From NCBI GenBank assembly GCA_010015655.1, contig ML976657.1, positions 1,241,654 to 1,305,653 of the forward strand: a DNA stretch of 64,000 nucleotides, given 5' to 3'. A program made the position numbers and the translations under genes. Of this stretch, positions 34,366 through 46,878 are shown in pieces (the first letter of the stretch is position 1; every line of letters begins with the position of its first letter). This stretch comes from Bimuria novae-zelandiae CBS 107.79 (Eukaryota > Ascomycota > Dothideomycetes > Pleosporales > Didymosphaeriaceae). The notes under the pieces are model-generated. The model was not told where the DNA came from, did no database searches, and saw only the letters and a list, made by a program, of their open reading frames with translations.

Positions 34366-36365
34366 TCAGAAAATTAGTCTACGTCCACGCACTCCAAACA
34401 AGACCTTCAACTCACCTTCCCAGCCTCTCTCCTTCATCACCGTAATCCAGTGCAGACCTCCCTTAACCGTATAATCCACATTCCCACTCCTCGTAATCGG
34501 ATCTACCCCCCTCTTAAACGCAATCGAGATCGGGAAGTCCGAGTGCGCAGTCGACTTCCTCGTCGGGGACCTAGCCTGCTCGGTCCCTATACCCGCGCCT
34601 GGCGACGTCTTCCGCGAGCCGTCAACAAGGCCAGCAATCCCACTCGCACCGCAAGACGAGAAGCCAAAAGAAGAAGGGTCGGGGCTATTTCGAGCTAGCC
34701 ACTCCGAGAAATGGACGTCCCGCCTGCGCCAGACCTCTTCCATGATGTCAGCGCAGCGGTCGATGATGCCGTTGACCATGCGCTTGCGCATGATGTTCCA
34801 GCGGTCGCGCACGAACTCCCGGTCTTCTTCTTCGACGGCCTCGGTGGCGGCGACCATAAGCGGGTATATGTGGACGTTGAGTGTAGCCGAGTTACTAGGT
34901 ATGGTGGCCAGATACACGAGTGTTTTCTGACCCAATTCCTTGTACGAAGCCAGGCTAGGTAACTCGGGTACGGCTTCTTGAAGAAGCAAGAGGGTTGACC
35001 ATCTGTAGGCTTCGGCGGTCTGGATGCACTCCACCATATTGTTTGTAGGGTTCTCAATTTGTTCCAAGTCGATGGCAGGTGACCAGTCTTCAATGACGTG
35101 CCGGAGCTCTATCCCTTTGGAGATTATGACAGGAGAGTTGCGACGTGTGCTGCGCATTCGGATCTGGGTTATCAGATCTGCGACACGACCGATGATGGGG
35201 AACAGTGATGCCGCATAGCCCATCAACGGGTCGAGCTCTTCTCTGATAACGAGTGGCCCAATGTCAGTGAAGAAGTGCAAGAGCTCTGGATCTAAGCTGG
35301 GTCCGCAATCAGAGGTCAAGCGAGCCAGTACGTCCATGTAGATCCAGGTGTTTGCAAGAAATCTGAGCCGGGCGGAAGCCTCGTGAGGCGGATCAAATGC
35401 TTTGTGTTGTGAGAATGATTGTTGCAGGAGGATTTTTGCACCTTGAATATGCGTTCGACCCGACGATGCCTTTTGGAAGTCCCATGATTCTGCAAAGCCC
35501 AACGCTATCGTCGCAGCAAGTGCAGCCTCGATCTGGATCTCGCCACTGCTCAAGTCTGCAGCGAGTTGTTGCGTGCTTTTGCGCGCATGCACGAGTCCTC
35601 GTTCTCGTCTTGGAGGCATGTATTTGCTATGCTGTAGGAAAGACATCGCAGCTAGAGCATGATAAACCGCTTTGGACTCTTGTGCCATGGGCCATATCAA
35701 AGTACGCCAAGGATTTCTGCTCTGGTCATCCCATATGCATAATAAAGGAAGAATTTCCTGGTGAAAAAGAGATGCCACTTCTTCTCTGTCATCTGCATCA
35801 AGCTCGATATCCTGGAAGAAAGAAAAAGTAGGTGCGTCTGGAGATGCAGATGATGAATGTAGGAAAGAGTCAGGATTGGTATCTGCGGCGCCCGCAAACA
35901 GATCCTCCATTCCTTGTCCGCTGTCGGCTTCCACTTCCGCTGTGATTCGATCCAAGGTATTATTATCATCAGAAGCGGAAGGAAGGTCTAATTGTGAAAA
36001 GTCCATCCATGGTAAAGTGCTCAAGTCAAAGTCCGGCAAGGAAATGTCGGGCACATCTTCTTCCAACCATGGCCAGAAAGACAAAGCCGATGGCGGGTCC
36101 CCTGAAGTACTTGTTGGATCATTGCTACCAGACTGAGCTTCACCAAGGCGGATAATGTCATCTGTCTTGTGAGCAGTTCTTTCCCGATCTTCTGTTGGGG
36201 CTGTGGTACGTGGCGATACCGTAGCAGGCCCAGGAGCTTTCTCAACAGGGCGGAAACGGATGTCCTTCCTGTACCCTCCGCACGTTACGCGCCTGCGTGT
36301 GCATTGATTGCATGCCGGTTTTGTTTCGTCGCACTTCACCCTTCTGGCTTTACATGTGACGCATC
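34366..36365 (-). CDS. Zn2Cys6 transcription factor (5' exon unresolved)
   Basis: A fungal-type regulator that binds DNA through a binuclear zinc cluster. The main exon runs 36365-34366, about 666 codons. It opens with the cluster CVTCKARRVKC followed by CNQC and TC, matching CX2CX6C...CX2CX6C exactly. A basic linker and an acidic Ser/Pro-rich segment follow. Next comes a fungal-specific regulatory region (Fungal_trans_2 style: FHQEILPLLCIWDDQSRNPW, ALAAMSFLQHSKY). The first Cys codon is preceded by an AG acceptor, so at least one short upstream exon must carry the start codon. I tested the minus-strand frames at 36.4-36.9 kb and found no clean in-phase donor. Target genes unknown. Confidence 0.82.
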
Positions 36366-37732
36366 CTGATGGGAGTTAGTATTGGCCCTACATTACGCGA
36401 AGGGTCCAGCCAGAGGCCCCGTTCAGCCTGGCGACATGCTGTAGCTGAGTCACCTCAGAATTCATCATGCGAGCCCTGACTGTACGGACACTCGCGGCTG
36501 GACACTCTTCTTGCAGCCCACACAATGTAAAGACCGCATCTGAGAAACGAACACCAACATGCCATTGCGACTCTTTGCAGCGGACTTTCGCCTTGCAGTA
36601 GTATCCTCTCGAGGGAGATTGGCGCTTTTTGATGTCTTGGGCACTAGCGATGGGACCTGAGCGGTCTCTGACGCCATAAGAAGCGGGTTGTGAAGAGACT
36701 CTAGATATTGGTTGCTATGAAAGGTAAAGTACACCCCGCGATGGTGCGAAACAGGGTGAAAACTCGAATGGCCTGAAGAGATAGCGGTGTCTTGGGCGCC
36801 ATAATGCGGCGATGTGTAAGGAAGCGCTATCAAATTGTCGTGAGGTCCTGCCATCAATTGGTAAGAGCTATCCAGACCCCGCATGATCGCTTCCTAATCT
36901 AGGCAAAGAAACCAGGGACACATGACCTTTAGCGGCGGCTCTTCTAACGGGCGATAAATAAATAAGCTAGATGTCGGCAGAGCGTAAAGTGTTTCTCCTA
37001 TCGGAATTTATGGAAATGACTATAATGTTGATATATAGTTTTGCATTTGCACATCTGTCGCACAATCCGCAACGTTCACATTTCACAAACTGCCATTAGA
37101 AAGACATCACATGAATGGATATAGCATTCATACAATCATCCCATTGCCACTACGTAAAAATGCCACCAGCCTTGTCATATACACTATGAAGCCATGCACC
37201 CTCCCTCCGCCCAACCACCGCACCAAAAAAAACTCCCGGGGAAAAAAGCCAAAGCCTGAAAGCCCAACGCCATCCCGCACAAAGCGGGTACAATAAATGT
37301 CCAAAGAGACCCGAGAAGCCGTTGCACAATCATGTCTATGCCTCAAACAGACGAACGAATAAGCCACCAAAAGTGTGTGTGGGTGTAAAGCCTTCGGTAG
37401 TGCAGTGGAAGGTAAGCAGTGTGGGGTGTATAGGAACAGCCCCTCGTGGTGTCAAACGCCATGCGCCATGAGTCCAGAAGAAGTGTCGAAAAGAGGTAGC
37501 CAGAAGAGTCGTCCAGAAGAGAGCAGCGTGCCGAGGAGCCAAGCGTCCAGCAGCAAAAAGCCTGAATATCTGTGCCAGTGCCGAGTATAGTACACGAAGT
37601 GAAGGGAATATGTCGTAAACCTGTCGCCGAAAATACCATCCAGGTGAGCATGTCGAGAAATATACAGTCCATGTCAAAGTTTCGAAGTGGTATCTCGTAA
37701 AACGTAATATGCTGTTGAGGTACGACCGCCGC
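36366..37732. other. Region upstream of the Zn2Cys6 gene and downstream of MPE1
   Basis: The left part must hold the missing first exon of the Zn2Cys6 gene. A minus-strand frame at 36465-36884 is a candidate but does not splice cleanly. From about 37.3 kb it is probably the MPE1 3' UTR. Confidence 0.45.
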
Positions 37733-39652
37733 TTATAGAACATGGAAGTCCGGGGCTCTCGCTTTGCGGTGCTTGTTCTGCGCGCGATGCGGATTCAACG
37801 GTTTCCGCTCGTACGCATCTTGCTGATTTGGCTGCTCGCTGAAGGTCGTGCGCTGCTGGTTCGGGAACCCGCCTTGGCCTTGCCAGCCAGCTCCCATGTT
37901 GTTGTAGCCCTGGTTTTGGTTCTGGTTCCAGCCGTTGCTGTAACCGTTCATGTTGTTCATGCCGTTCATCTGGTTGGCCATGTTGCCGTAGCCCATGTTG
38001 TTGGGAAAACCGTTGTTCCAACCTTGATTCATGTTCCCACCGTAGCCCATCTGGTTCGGGAACTGGCCGTAACCATTGTTCCAGTTGCCGTTCATCATGG
38101 GGTTGAAGCCAGGCATGCCCATCATGTTCGGTGCATTGGCCATGGCCATCATGGGGTTTGCTTGCATGGGCATACAAACGGGCAGGTTTGCGTTAGCGCC
38201 CGGCTTGAACATCTGTTCCATGTCTGCCTGGAAATTTTTGATCAGAGAGTCAGTTGAGTCCACCGCTTGGCGCTGCTGTTGCTCCTTCTGCTGGCGCATA
38301 GCCTTTGGAGCGGTAGGAGGCTTGATCTCAGTTGGTGGCTCCTTGCGCTTCTTGGACGTAGCTGAGGTGTCACTATCAGAGCCGTTATCGTTGGTAACGG
38401 GCGTGCCTGATGTTGTGGCTGCGGGTTTTGCCGCTACAGTAAGAGGAGATTTGATATCTGAACCTGATTCGGGAACATTACTACCACTCGGCTTGGGTGA
38501 TGTAGAACCATCTCCATTGTTCTCACCAGCCTTGGTCGTCTCATCAGTAGGGGGCACAGAATTGGTATCTTCATTGTTAGAAGTTGAAGGTTTCGCAGCT
38601 GCCTCAGCTTCCTCCTTCGCCGCCTGTTCCTTCTCTGCCTTCTCCTGGGCCTTTTCGGCCTGATACGCCTTAACCTTTTGCACCATTTCGTCATCCGGAG
38701 CAAGCTCATCAATCAAAACATTCTCTGTTCCACAACCAGGACAAACGAGATCGTCATCCGCCAAGGCATTCTCAATGCATTCATGGCAGTACGTCTTGCT
38801 ACAGCAAGGCGTCTTCACGGGTTCTACAAACATGCGCTTGTCGATCGGGCATGCGAGACCACGCTTTTCCGCCTCCTTATTGACAGCGTCAGCCTCCGCA
38901 GCATGTGCCTTCGCTGCGTTTGCCTTTTCTTGGAACTTCTCCCAGGTCTTCGTATCGGTCATGACCTGCACGTACTCTCCTTCTGCATTCAACATGACGC
39001 CGCGGGCGTCTTCTTCGTCAACAGGCTTCTCCACGGTCTTGAGGAACGACCGCGGGATGCCGGTAGTGCGCTTAGGCCGAGCTACCGGTTTGAAGTCCGG
39101 GTCGTCATTGGTAGGGCACAGCTGGATCCAGTGACCCTTCTGGTGACATCGGTAACAGACATAGCCCGCTGGTGGTTCGTGATTGGGCACGTTGAGGGGC
39201 TTCTTCTTGTGATGGTGAACCTGCTTCACTTGTGCCAGTGCTTCCTTCTGCTGTTCCCAAGCCTGCTCGGATTCTGCGAGAAAGGCAGCTTCCGCATCCT
39301 GCAGTGAGGCGCCGCCGGCAGCCGGTGCTGCAGGCTTCGCTTGTTGTTTGGGTAGAGCGCGCACAGGGGCTTTCCCGCTAACGTAGCGGGCAGCTTTGCC
39401 GTGGCCGCGGGCTGCAGGTTTGCGCGCGACGATAACGGTGTTGGTGCGTTGTATGATGGTGGTGTCGTCGGTATATTCTGTCGTAGGGTCGTCTTCGGGG
39501 TAGAGGTGGAGATCGAAGTCGGAGCCATCACCTAGGCCAGTGGCCGTGATAATCTCACGCTTCAGCTCGAAGACGGAGATGCCGGTGCCGTGGAAGGCGA
39601 TGCGCTCGGGTTCCTTTTGGTTCTTGAACTTGTAGAAGACAAAGGACGACAT
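37733..39652 (-). CDS. MPE1: Mpe1 (RBBP6 family), mRNA cleavage and polyadenylation factor subunit
   Basis: Mpe1 is a subunit of the cleavage and polyadenylation factor and helps RNA recognition and nuclease activation. One exon encodes 639 residues. A ubiquitin-like DWNN domain spans residues 2-79 (SSFVFYKFKNQKEPERIAF). A CCHC zinc knuckle covers 166-179 (CYRCHQKGHWIQLC). A RING/U-box-like domain covers about 268-307 (CPIDKRMF ... CCSKTYCHECIENAL ... CPGCG). A Lys/Glu-rich coiled stretch, an acidic Ser/Thr linker and an Asn/Met/Gly-rich tail follow. This domain order defines the family. Another 3'-end factor, HRP1, lies 1.6 kb away on the same strand. Confidence 0.95.
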   Translation of the reverse strand: MSSFVFYKFKNQKEPERIAFHGTGISVFELKREIITATGLGDGSDFDLHLYPEDDPTTEYTDDTTIIQRTNTVIVARKPAARGHGKAARYVSGKAPVRALPKQQAKPAAPAAGGASLQDAEAAFLAESEQAWEQQKEALAQVKQVHHHKKKPLNVPNHEPPAGYVCYRCHQKGHWIQLCPTNDDPDFKPVARPKRTTGIPRSFLKTVEKPVDEEDARGVMLNAEGEYVQVMTDTKTWEKFQEKANAAKAHAAEADAVNKEAEKRGLACPIDKRMFVEPVKTPCCSKTYCHECIENALADDDLVCPGCGTENVLIDELAPDDEMVQKVKAYQAEKAQEKAEKEQAAKEEAEAAAKPSTSNNEDTNSVPPTDETTKAGENNGDGSTSPKPSGSNVPESGSDIKSPLTVAAKPAATTSGTPVTNDNGSDSDTSATSKKRKEPPTEIKPPTAPKAMRQQKEQQQRQAVDSTDSLIKNFQADMEQMFKPGANANLPVCMPMQANPMMAMANAPNMMGMPGFNPMMNGNWNNGYGQFPNQMGYGGNMNQGWNNGFPNNMGYGNMANQMNGMNNMNGYSNGWNQNQNQGYNNMGAGWQGQGGFPNQQRTTFSEQPNQQDAYERKPLNPHRAQNKHRKARAPDFHVL

Positions 39653-41227
39653 GGTTGCGATATCCTGTCGATGACCTTGTCGGGTGTGGAGTTAGGTGGC
39701 TCTTTGCCGGTTCTCACTCAGAGCGGCGGACAGCTGTCGCGAAGCTGGACTGGGGAGGCAGAGCAACGGAAATGTAGGTGAGTGGAGCACAACAACTTAA
39801 TTGCTATGTAAAGGCACAATAGGAACAGCAGCGCCCGAAGAGCGCGGACGTGATTACCTGGCGTACACGTCAAGCGAGCCCGTGAACCGCCGCTTCCAAG
39901 CAAAGTGAGGGCCGTGCCGTGCGAAAGTGTTCCGGTGCGCACTCGCAAACAGTTGGTATGTGAGGTAAGTGTTGATGTTGGCCACTCGCAAGTGGGGTGA
40001 CGGAGTGATGGAAGGAAGGAGAGTAGACAAAGCGGCGGTCGGGCATATGAAGGACAAGCGGTGGTCGGGGCCGAATCTTGGTCAGCACTGCCCGCGGGCA
40101 CGGACCCATCACGTGCTTGCCAAGCTACCAAATCGGGCAAGCCCGCACCGCCGCGGATTGCAGTCAACTTTCTGGAAAGATCATCTGGAGGTGATCAAAA
40201 CTCGCTTCCAAAGTTGAGATATTTCGTTAAGTCGTTGCCTTGCGCGCATGAACGGACGTACTGGTGTGAAAGAAACGCACAAACCACCCATCTCAACCAC
40301 GAACTCTTTCTCTCTCCATCCAACGACGCAGTGAATGTCTCGCCCAGCATTACAAAGGACAACCGCATCGACGTTCTGGCTTGCTCCGTAACCTTGAATG
40401 CACGAGCAATTGGCATAGTTGTTAATGCGCCGAGTCGCACCCGCATAGTTGACGCTCACTGCAAGACGGGGAACCAAAAGCCTGTTCGGAAGCTGCCTGG
40501 AACACGCCCACAGTACTACGAGGTTAATTACAAGAAAGGTTCATCCAGTGATCGATTGTTTGTTAGACAATTCGGTGTTGAGGTTGTCATCCATGGTTCG
40601 CTGGGGCAACCCACGCGCTCTACAGGACGACCTGGTCATCCATGGTTCGCATCTCCCAGACGCTCACTGCCACCCATCTCGACCACTGACCTGTGCAAAT
40701 TCCAAAAGATGTACCAGGGACTATGGATCATCCACAGCACTTTCACAGAACATCACGCAAAGTTGACGCGGTTTAATTTTGCAGCATGGTCAGAAGTGAA
40801 CTTTTGCAATGTTACTGTACAGACTACCCGATAACCCATGCGGTATCATCTCCGTTGAACGAAATGCAGATGTGTTCAAGCCCACCTCCCAGAAACGCCA
40901 GAATTATAGGGTAGAAAGAAAAAGTGCTCGAGAGAAGCATCAGGAAGTTGGAACCAAGCGTGCCAAGCCATACAACGGAAACACGCACGCTTCCCTTCAT
41001 GTTGCCTAGATCGTTGGGTAAAGTTTTAATGTCCATGTAGCAGATTCAGACCCATAGACCTTTGAGAAGTACCGTTGCAACTTTTGATGATGCGTATTCA
41101 CGCGTCTTTCAGTCCAGTAGGCGCGTCCGTGACAGCTCCGTCATTGGAACCGGTAGGCACATTTGCTGCAGCTCCGGTTATCGGATCTATGGGAGCACGG
41201 GAGCGGTTTGCTGGGTCCAAAGAGCTA
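39653..41227. other. 1.6-kb intergenic region with short direct repeats
   Basis: Between the MPE1 start and the HRP1 stop. It holds a 15-bp direct repeat TCATCCATGGTTCGC (about 40588 and 40637) and a repeated GACGCTCACTGC (about 40450 and 40659). Long frames on both strands have no domain. I see no gene. Confidence 0.5.
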
Positions 41228-44200
41228 CTAGCCGCGACCTCCACCGTAAGGATTGTGCCGGTAGTTGGCATTCCTACCCCCGCCGCGATAGTTCGCGCCT
41301 GGTTTGCCGGCATTCTTAGGTCCAGTGGGCGCATTTGCTGGGGCGTTGCTAGGTCCTGACGGGGGTTGCGAGGAGCCTTGACGGGCGCGGCTGTTGAATT
41401 TACTACCGCCGCGCATACCAGGTCCGGCAGGCACACCAGGCTGAGGAATATCGTCATACATGCCCTCCCAACTCGTAGGTCCACCCTGGGCTCCAAAGCC
41501 AGCCTGTTGTTGCATGCGCCTGGCTTCCTGCTGCTGGTACTTCTGCTGCTCAAACATGAGCTGCTCTTGAGCGGTATAACCGGGTCCTCCCTGCTGTCGC
41601 TGTTCACCGCCCATCATGTTTTGATTGTTGCCGAAGTTCGCGGGTTGATTGCCCATGTTCTGCCCCGGTGACATGTTTCCGCCACTCATCATCGCCATCT
41701 GGTTCATCATCTGGGGATTCATACCGCCCATGGGACCGCCGCCACCGTTCGCTATCATGCCCATCATCTGGGGATTCATAGCAGGCATGCCAGGCATGCC
41801 GCCGTTGGCTGCTGCTAGGTTTTGCTGCATCTGCCGGAAGTACATTTGCATACGATTCCAGTATTGGGCCATCATGGCTGGGGTCATGCCCGCATTTTGT
41901 CCGTTCGCAGCCATGTTGTTCTGGTTGTTGTAGTCTCCTGCACCACCGCCGTTGCCGCCATCATTGCGACCACCGAACTTGCCGCCACGACCAAATTTCT
42001 TGTTCTCCTCCTCTTCTCGCATATTTCCCCGAGGCTGGGCGCGCTTAACTTCGATTGGCTTGCCGAGGATTTGGAGAGGGCCCTGTAGACATGCATCGAC
42101 CGCAGCGTCACCGTCGAAGGTCACGAAGCCAAAGCCGCGAGGTCGGCCCGTATCTTTGTCCATCATCAGGGTCGCATCGACTACGCGACCGAACTGCTTG
42201 AAGAAGTTTTTGAAGTCCTCTTCAGTGGCCTCCTGGCTGACGCCACCCACGAAGATCTTGCTCGTCCGCTCTTGCTCCTCTCTCGGGATGGCCCGCTTGG
42301 GGTCAATCTACAAACGTCAGCGCTATGAAACCCAGACAATAATTTTGACATCTTACGATCTTGCCGTCAAGGTAGTGCTCCTTCACCATAACGATATTGA
42401 CACACTTGGGATCTTTGAAGGTCAAGAACCCGAAGCCGCGAGACCGGCCTGTCGCACTGTCTCGCATGACCGTGCACTCACTCACTTCACCGAACTGCGA
42501 AAAGTAATCCTTGAGTGATTCTGGAGACAATTAGTTCAATGCCAAAGAGAGGATAAGAACCGCATATTGCCCCCGGAACCTGCCACGTGTGTTGGGACAA
42601 CTTACGCTCAGTGGTCTCCCAGTTCAATCCGCCGATAAACATCTTGCTGCACATGAGTGTTAGTATGGTTTCATTTGCGTAGTTTTACATTGTTCAAGTC
42701 AAGTGTATCTCGTAAGCGCGTGTGCATGTTAGGACCATTGCGGGCATCAGAGGTGGATCAACCCGGTGCTTTTGATCAAAGCGATGTAGTTGCATTGTGT
42801 ACGCAAATTGCCGACGTAAAAGACAACAAAGTTGACCAATTCAGCGATATCGTGGTGTTTGATACAGGCTGTAGAAGGGTACCGATATTCCATGTGCCTG
42901 CAGAAGACCGGGAGAAGCGAGCTGTCTGCGAGCGGCGTAGTTGTCGGGGGATGCAATCCGGCGTTTCCCCAAAACTGTGATTTATGGAGAACAAAGTCGA
43001 GATTGCGCTGTCCATATATACGTTGTCGTTATATGGGCTTTCGAGGTCTTCGGTAATGTCGCCTCCACGGATGCGGGATGTGGTTTGGAATTGAAAAGCA
43101 AGCGAGCAGGTTGTCGGACTAGACTGGCATGTGGATGTCCGCACCCGCCCTAGTCAAGCTCGTCTTGCAGTAAACATGCGCCATACCAGGTGAACAGGTC
43201 GGAACAAAGTCGTATCCAGCTAGCGGGAAAGCAGCTCCGCAAAGGCACAGAAATGCTCGGTAGAAACGTCTGTGTTTTGCTATGGAGGCGAGAGAGGACT
43301 AAACGCCCGATTGCCTTGAACTACCCTCAGGCGCTATCAAGTACCTAGGCATTTATCGACAAAATGCGCCGCCTGCTGAGGGCATGCTGCGATGATTCTC
43401 GCGCGCCAGGACGCTGTTCGGCGATCTGATATAGTAGAGCTGTCGGCTATGCTAGGCTAGCTTCTTCCAGACCGGACTCGCACCGCTGGGTGTATGTACT
43501 TGGATGTCCTGCCAATCTGATCACATCTGCCTGTGTCCCTTTTTGGGTACTTATCGAGCTCTCAATGATCCTCGGCCTTCTGATGGCATCCAACGCACCG
43601 ACGCAGTCTTGTTGTTCGCCCGAGAGCGCTCATGTCCTGCCCACCGAGCCAAAAAAAAAAAAAAAAAAAAAAAAAAAGGCGGAGTAACGAGCTGCCGTCG
43701 CAGCTTCTACGTGCATCCCCGCTTCAGCGGCCGCGCACCCAATCTTCCCTGGAACGGGCAGCGAGTCCAAGCTCCTTCGTGATGGTCCGTACTCTTCAAT
43801 GGTGCTGGGCCTGCGCACGGCCTTCGTGCCCGATCTTCCGCACAGCGGAAAACATGCAGCTACCAGCGGCGTGTGCCAAAAACAAACCATGCTAAAGGGC
43901 CATGCAAAGCGCATGACGAGATACAATGACGGGAAACAAAATCGACAATTGGACTTACCCATCCTCTTTGACGTTTATTGGACCATAGTTGTCATCTACT
44001 GCCGGCTCCTCCTTGAAGCCCTGGTTCGCGCCCTGATTGAACGCCGAGCCAGCCATGTGCGCGTCGTTGTTCTGAGGCGCATACTCTTCCTTGATCGCCG
44101 GCGTCTCATGGGAGGTTGGCGGCGCTGTACTGGGCTCGGCGACGGGTTCGCTCTTCACGACGGGCTCGGGGTTGGCACTGGCTGGGGGAGCTGCAGGGGC

Positions 44201-44329
44201 AGGGGCTGCTGCCGGCTTTGCGGGCTCTTCATCGTAGCTGTTCTGCTGTTAGTGGGGATCTTGCCGAAGTCGCACAATGTGAGCTTACAGGTCGTCGAAA
44301 ATGTCCTCGTCGAAGGTCTCGTCAGCCAT
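41228..44329 (-). CDS. HRP1: Hrp1/Nab4-like RNA-binding protein (cleavage factor IB)
   Basis: This hnRNP-type protein binds UA-rich signals in pre-mRNA 3' ends. Five exons are inferred: 44329-44289, 44237-43959, 42646-42606, 42520-42357 and 42307-41228, in frame throughout, 534 residues. An acidic N-terminus ([14 protein letters not shown]) leads to two RRMs. RRM1 has [13 protein letters not shown] and [11 protein letters not shown]2 has KIFVGG and RGFGFVTF. The C-terminal half is Gly/Met/Asn/Gln-rich and ends in RGG-like repeats, as in yeast Hrp1. The second intron is 1312 nt, far longer than any other in the window, and in the sense strand holds a run of 27 T. Genes of this class often regulate their own splicing or 3' end formation, which such an intron could serve. 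Confidence 0.92.
43651..43677 (+). repeat. Run of 27 A inside the long HRP1 intron
   Basis: Twenty-seven consecutive A on the plus strand, hence a U27 tract in HRP1 pre-mRNA about 280 nt after the 5' splice site. It is the longest homopolymer in the window. Exact length is prone to sequencing error. Confidence 0.95.
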
Positions 44330-44668
44330 GATGGCTGGCTTTCTGCAAGTAGGAGATGTGAGGAAACGATAGAGTGTCGCTCAACGGTGATGCGCGTCAG
44401 GTTCTTCAGACAACGCGCAAAGAGATGAGCGAGGGTCGTCGGCCTGCAAAGTCGAGAGAGATAAACGGGGTGATGAGGTTATAAGCTGTGGAGGTGAGCG
44501 ACAGAAACTGCGCAGCGTGAGGAGACACCCGGTCGCGCTTGCCTCATAGGAACGGCCGTCGGCCTTGGCTAGACTTCGTGCCGACGCATGGCCGCCAGAC
44601 GCTCTGAGCCTCGTCTTGAAGTACGAACGCGGGGCGAACAACTGGCCCCTCACCCAAATGGCCGCCAG

Positions 44669-44670
<2 letters not shown>

Positions 44671-44700
<30 letters not shown>
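44671..44700 (+). repeat. (AGC)10 trinucleotide repeat
   Basis: Ten perfect AGC units in the divergent intergenic region between HRP1 (ends its 5' side at 44329) and GYP1 (starts 45027). It is not inside a supported reading frame. Confidence 0.9.
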
Positions 44701-44703
<3 letters not shown>

Positions 44704-45026
44704 TACCGAAGACACGCTTGGTCGCCTGCCCTTGCCAGTGCTAATGCGTAGCCCCAGGAAATGGTCCAGGTCGGTTCGTAGCACTCTTTGCGCCGCACCC
44801 ATGACCGCAAACAGACCGCTAACCATGGTTCTTGCTCCCACACAGACCGGTCCTCGTATGTTTTTACGTGTATATCATGCTTGTAGAGCTCGTGTTGATT
44901 GCTTGCCAGATCAGCCTCTCCCTTCTGGCGAACAACTTCAAACACGTCCAAGTCACCAGACAATAAGAAGATCATAGGCGCGGCCTATTCGCATGCCGAT
45001 ATACTCAAGTTTGATACCCTGTATGC

Positions 45027-46719
45027 ATGTCCCACCACATGGCAGCTCGTCCTGATCGTCCAAGTTCTCTGTCGGGCACAGGCTCGCGCCCTCGCACCCC
45101 GCCGTCCACGACCCACAGCCGCGAGTCCAGCATCCCTGCCGCTCGTTCTAGCACCACTCGATCGCCTCCGCCGCGCGCAGCATATTCCTCCTTCCTTAGC
45201 GAGACGCAAAATGACTGGAACGACGCCGAGGAAGACGACGGTGACATCATGTTCGAGGATGACGAGGACGAATTCGGACTGCCTAGTATAGCGAGCATGC
45301 GTAGAAAGGGCCGGCGGAAAGAGCCAACGAAAGGAAAGGATCCGGGAGGGACACGCGGAAGTAGTCTTGGATCAATCGCATGGCGGGCTATTGACAGTGG
45401 CGATATTGCCGAGGAGAGAGGCATACCCAATTATCCCACAGCGAAGAAGTCGGAAGGGAAGATACTGCGGCCACAATACCAGGAGATATTGCGCGACCCC
45501 GCGAACTCGCTGCACCTGATATCGCACCCTGCAGTGCCTCCAACGGCCTCGGCGAAGGAGATCGAGGAACACTCCGCACGCATCTCGCGAATAAACAAGT
45601 TCAAACGCATACTCCAAGCGAGTACGATATCGTTGTCAGACCTTCGCGATTCTGCATGGTCGGGAATCCCGTCTGAAGTACGCGCCATGGCATGGCAAGT
45701 GCTGCTTGGTTACTTGCCTACAAGCAGCGAGCGCAGAGTCGCAACGCTGGAACGTAAGAGAAAGGAATATCTAGAAGGTGTTCGGCAAGCTTTTGAGCGA
45801 GGGACTACAGACAGCGCCGGCGCTGCCGCCGCCAGCGTCACAGGAGCCAACCGTGGGCGAGGGCGCGGGCTAGACGAGGCTATATGGCACCAAATCAGCA
45901 TCGACGTCCCTCGAACCAACCCACATTTGGAGCTCTACGGTTACGAAGCCACGCAAAGATCACTCGAGAGAATACTCTACGTCTGGGCGATACGGCATCC
46001 CGCATCAGGCTATGTCCAAGGCATCAACGACCTCGTCACACCCTTCTGGCAAGTCTTCCTCGGTGCCTACATCTCGGATCCAGACATCGAGTTTGGCATG
46101 GACCCCGGCCAATTACCAAAGCAAGTCCTGGACGCTGTCGAAGCCGACTCCTTTTGGTGTCTCACGAAGCTCCTCGATGGCATTCAAGATAATTACATCT
46201 CGCAGCAACCAGGTATCCAGCGGCAAGTCGCCGACCTGAGAGATCTGACGACAAGGATAGACGACAAGCTCGCAAAGCACCTGCAGAACGAAGGCGTCGA
46301 GTTTATCCAGTTCAGCTTCCGCTGGATGAACTGTCTGCTCATGCGCGAGATCTCCGTCAAGAACACCATCAGGATGTGGGATACGTATCTTGTAAGCCCT
46401 TGGCTGTCCCTTCTCCGCACCACAACGATCATGTTATACTGACGATAAACAGGCCGAAGAAGACGGCTTCTCCTCGTTCCACCTCTACGTCTGCGCCGCC
46501 TTCCTCGTCAAGTGGTCCGACGAGCTGCGCAAAATGGACTTTCAGGAAATCATGATGTTTCTGCAGAGTCTGCCGACGCGGAAGTGGACGGCTAAGGATA
46601 TCGAGTTGCTCTTGAGTGAGGCGTTTATTTGGCAGAGCTTGTTCAAGGGGAGTGGGGCGCATTTGAAGAATACCGGGAGTAAGGGGAATGGAGGGGTGGG
46701 TATGGGACCGAATTTCTGA
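45027..46719 (+). CDS. GYP1: Gyp1-type TBC-domain Rab GTPase-activating protein
   Basis: Gyp1 switches off the Golgi Rab Ypt1. Two exons (45027-46391, 46453-46719) give 543 residues. A disordered Ser/Pro/Arg N-terminus of about 190 residues precedes the TBC domain, which begins near WSGIPSEVRAMAWQVLLGYLP (residue 211). Both catalytic fingers are present: Arg296 in IDVPRTNP and Gln331 in YVQGINDL. RMWDTYL and the C-terminal FLQSLPTRKW complete the domain. The separate residues between about 235 and 285 include an Ala/Arg/Gly-rich insertion, longer than in yeast. The start is the first ATG in frame and a second ATG four codons on is also possible. Confidence 0.92.
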
Positions 46720-46878
46720 AATAGAGTATCTGGAGGTTGTGATGAGGAAGGACACTGCTAATTGATTGTGTTAAGTCAGAACCGGTGCACTCTTACCGTT
46801 GGATCGTGATGAAGTCTGGTAGAGTGTATCTGCGGACAGAGTATGCATTCACACAAAGACGTGCTTGGCCTGTGAAGC

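Noticed and set aside
36465..36884. A 139-codon minus-strand frame as the first exon of the Zn2Cys6 gene
   Set aside because: No GT donor in the right phase joins it to the acceptor at 36366 without creating an unlikely junction or a stop. The start exon is left open.
40588..40672. Short direct repeats as a transposon remnant
   Set aside because: Only 12-15 bp long, without flanking duplications or matching copies elsewhere in the window.
42657..43153. Frames inside the long HRP1 intron as an independent gene
   Set aside because: Several short frames on both strands, none with domain or splice support. A non-coding or alternative exon role was kept as a hypothesis.
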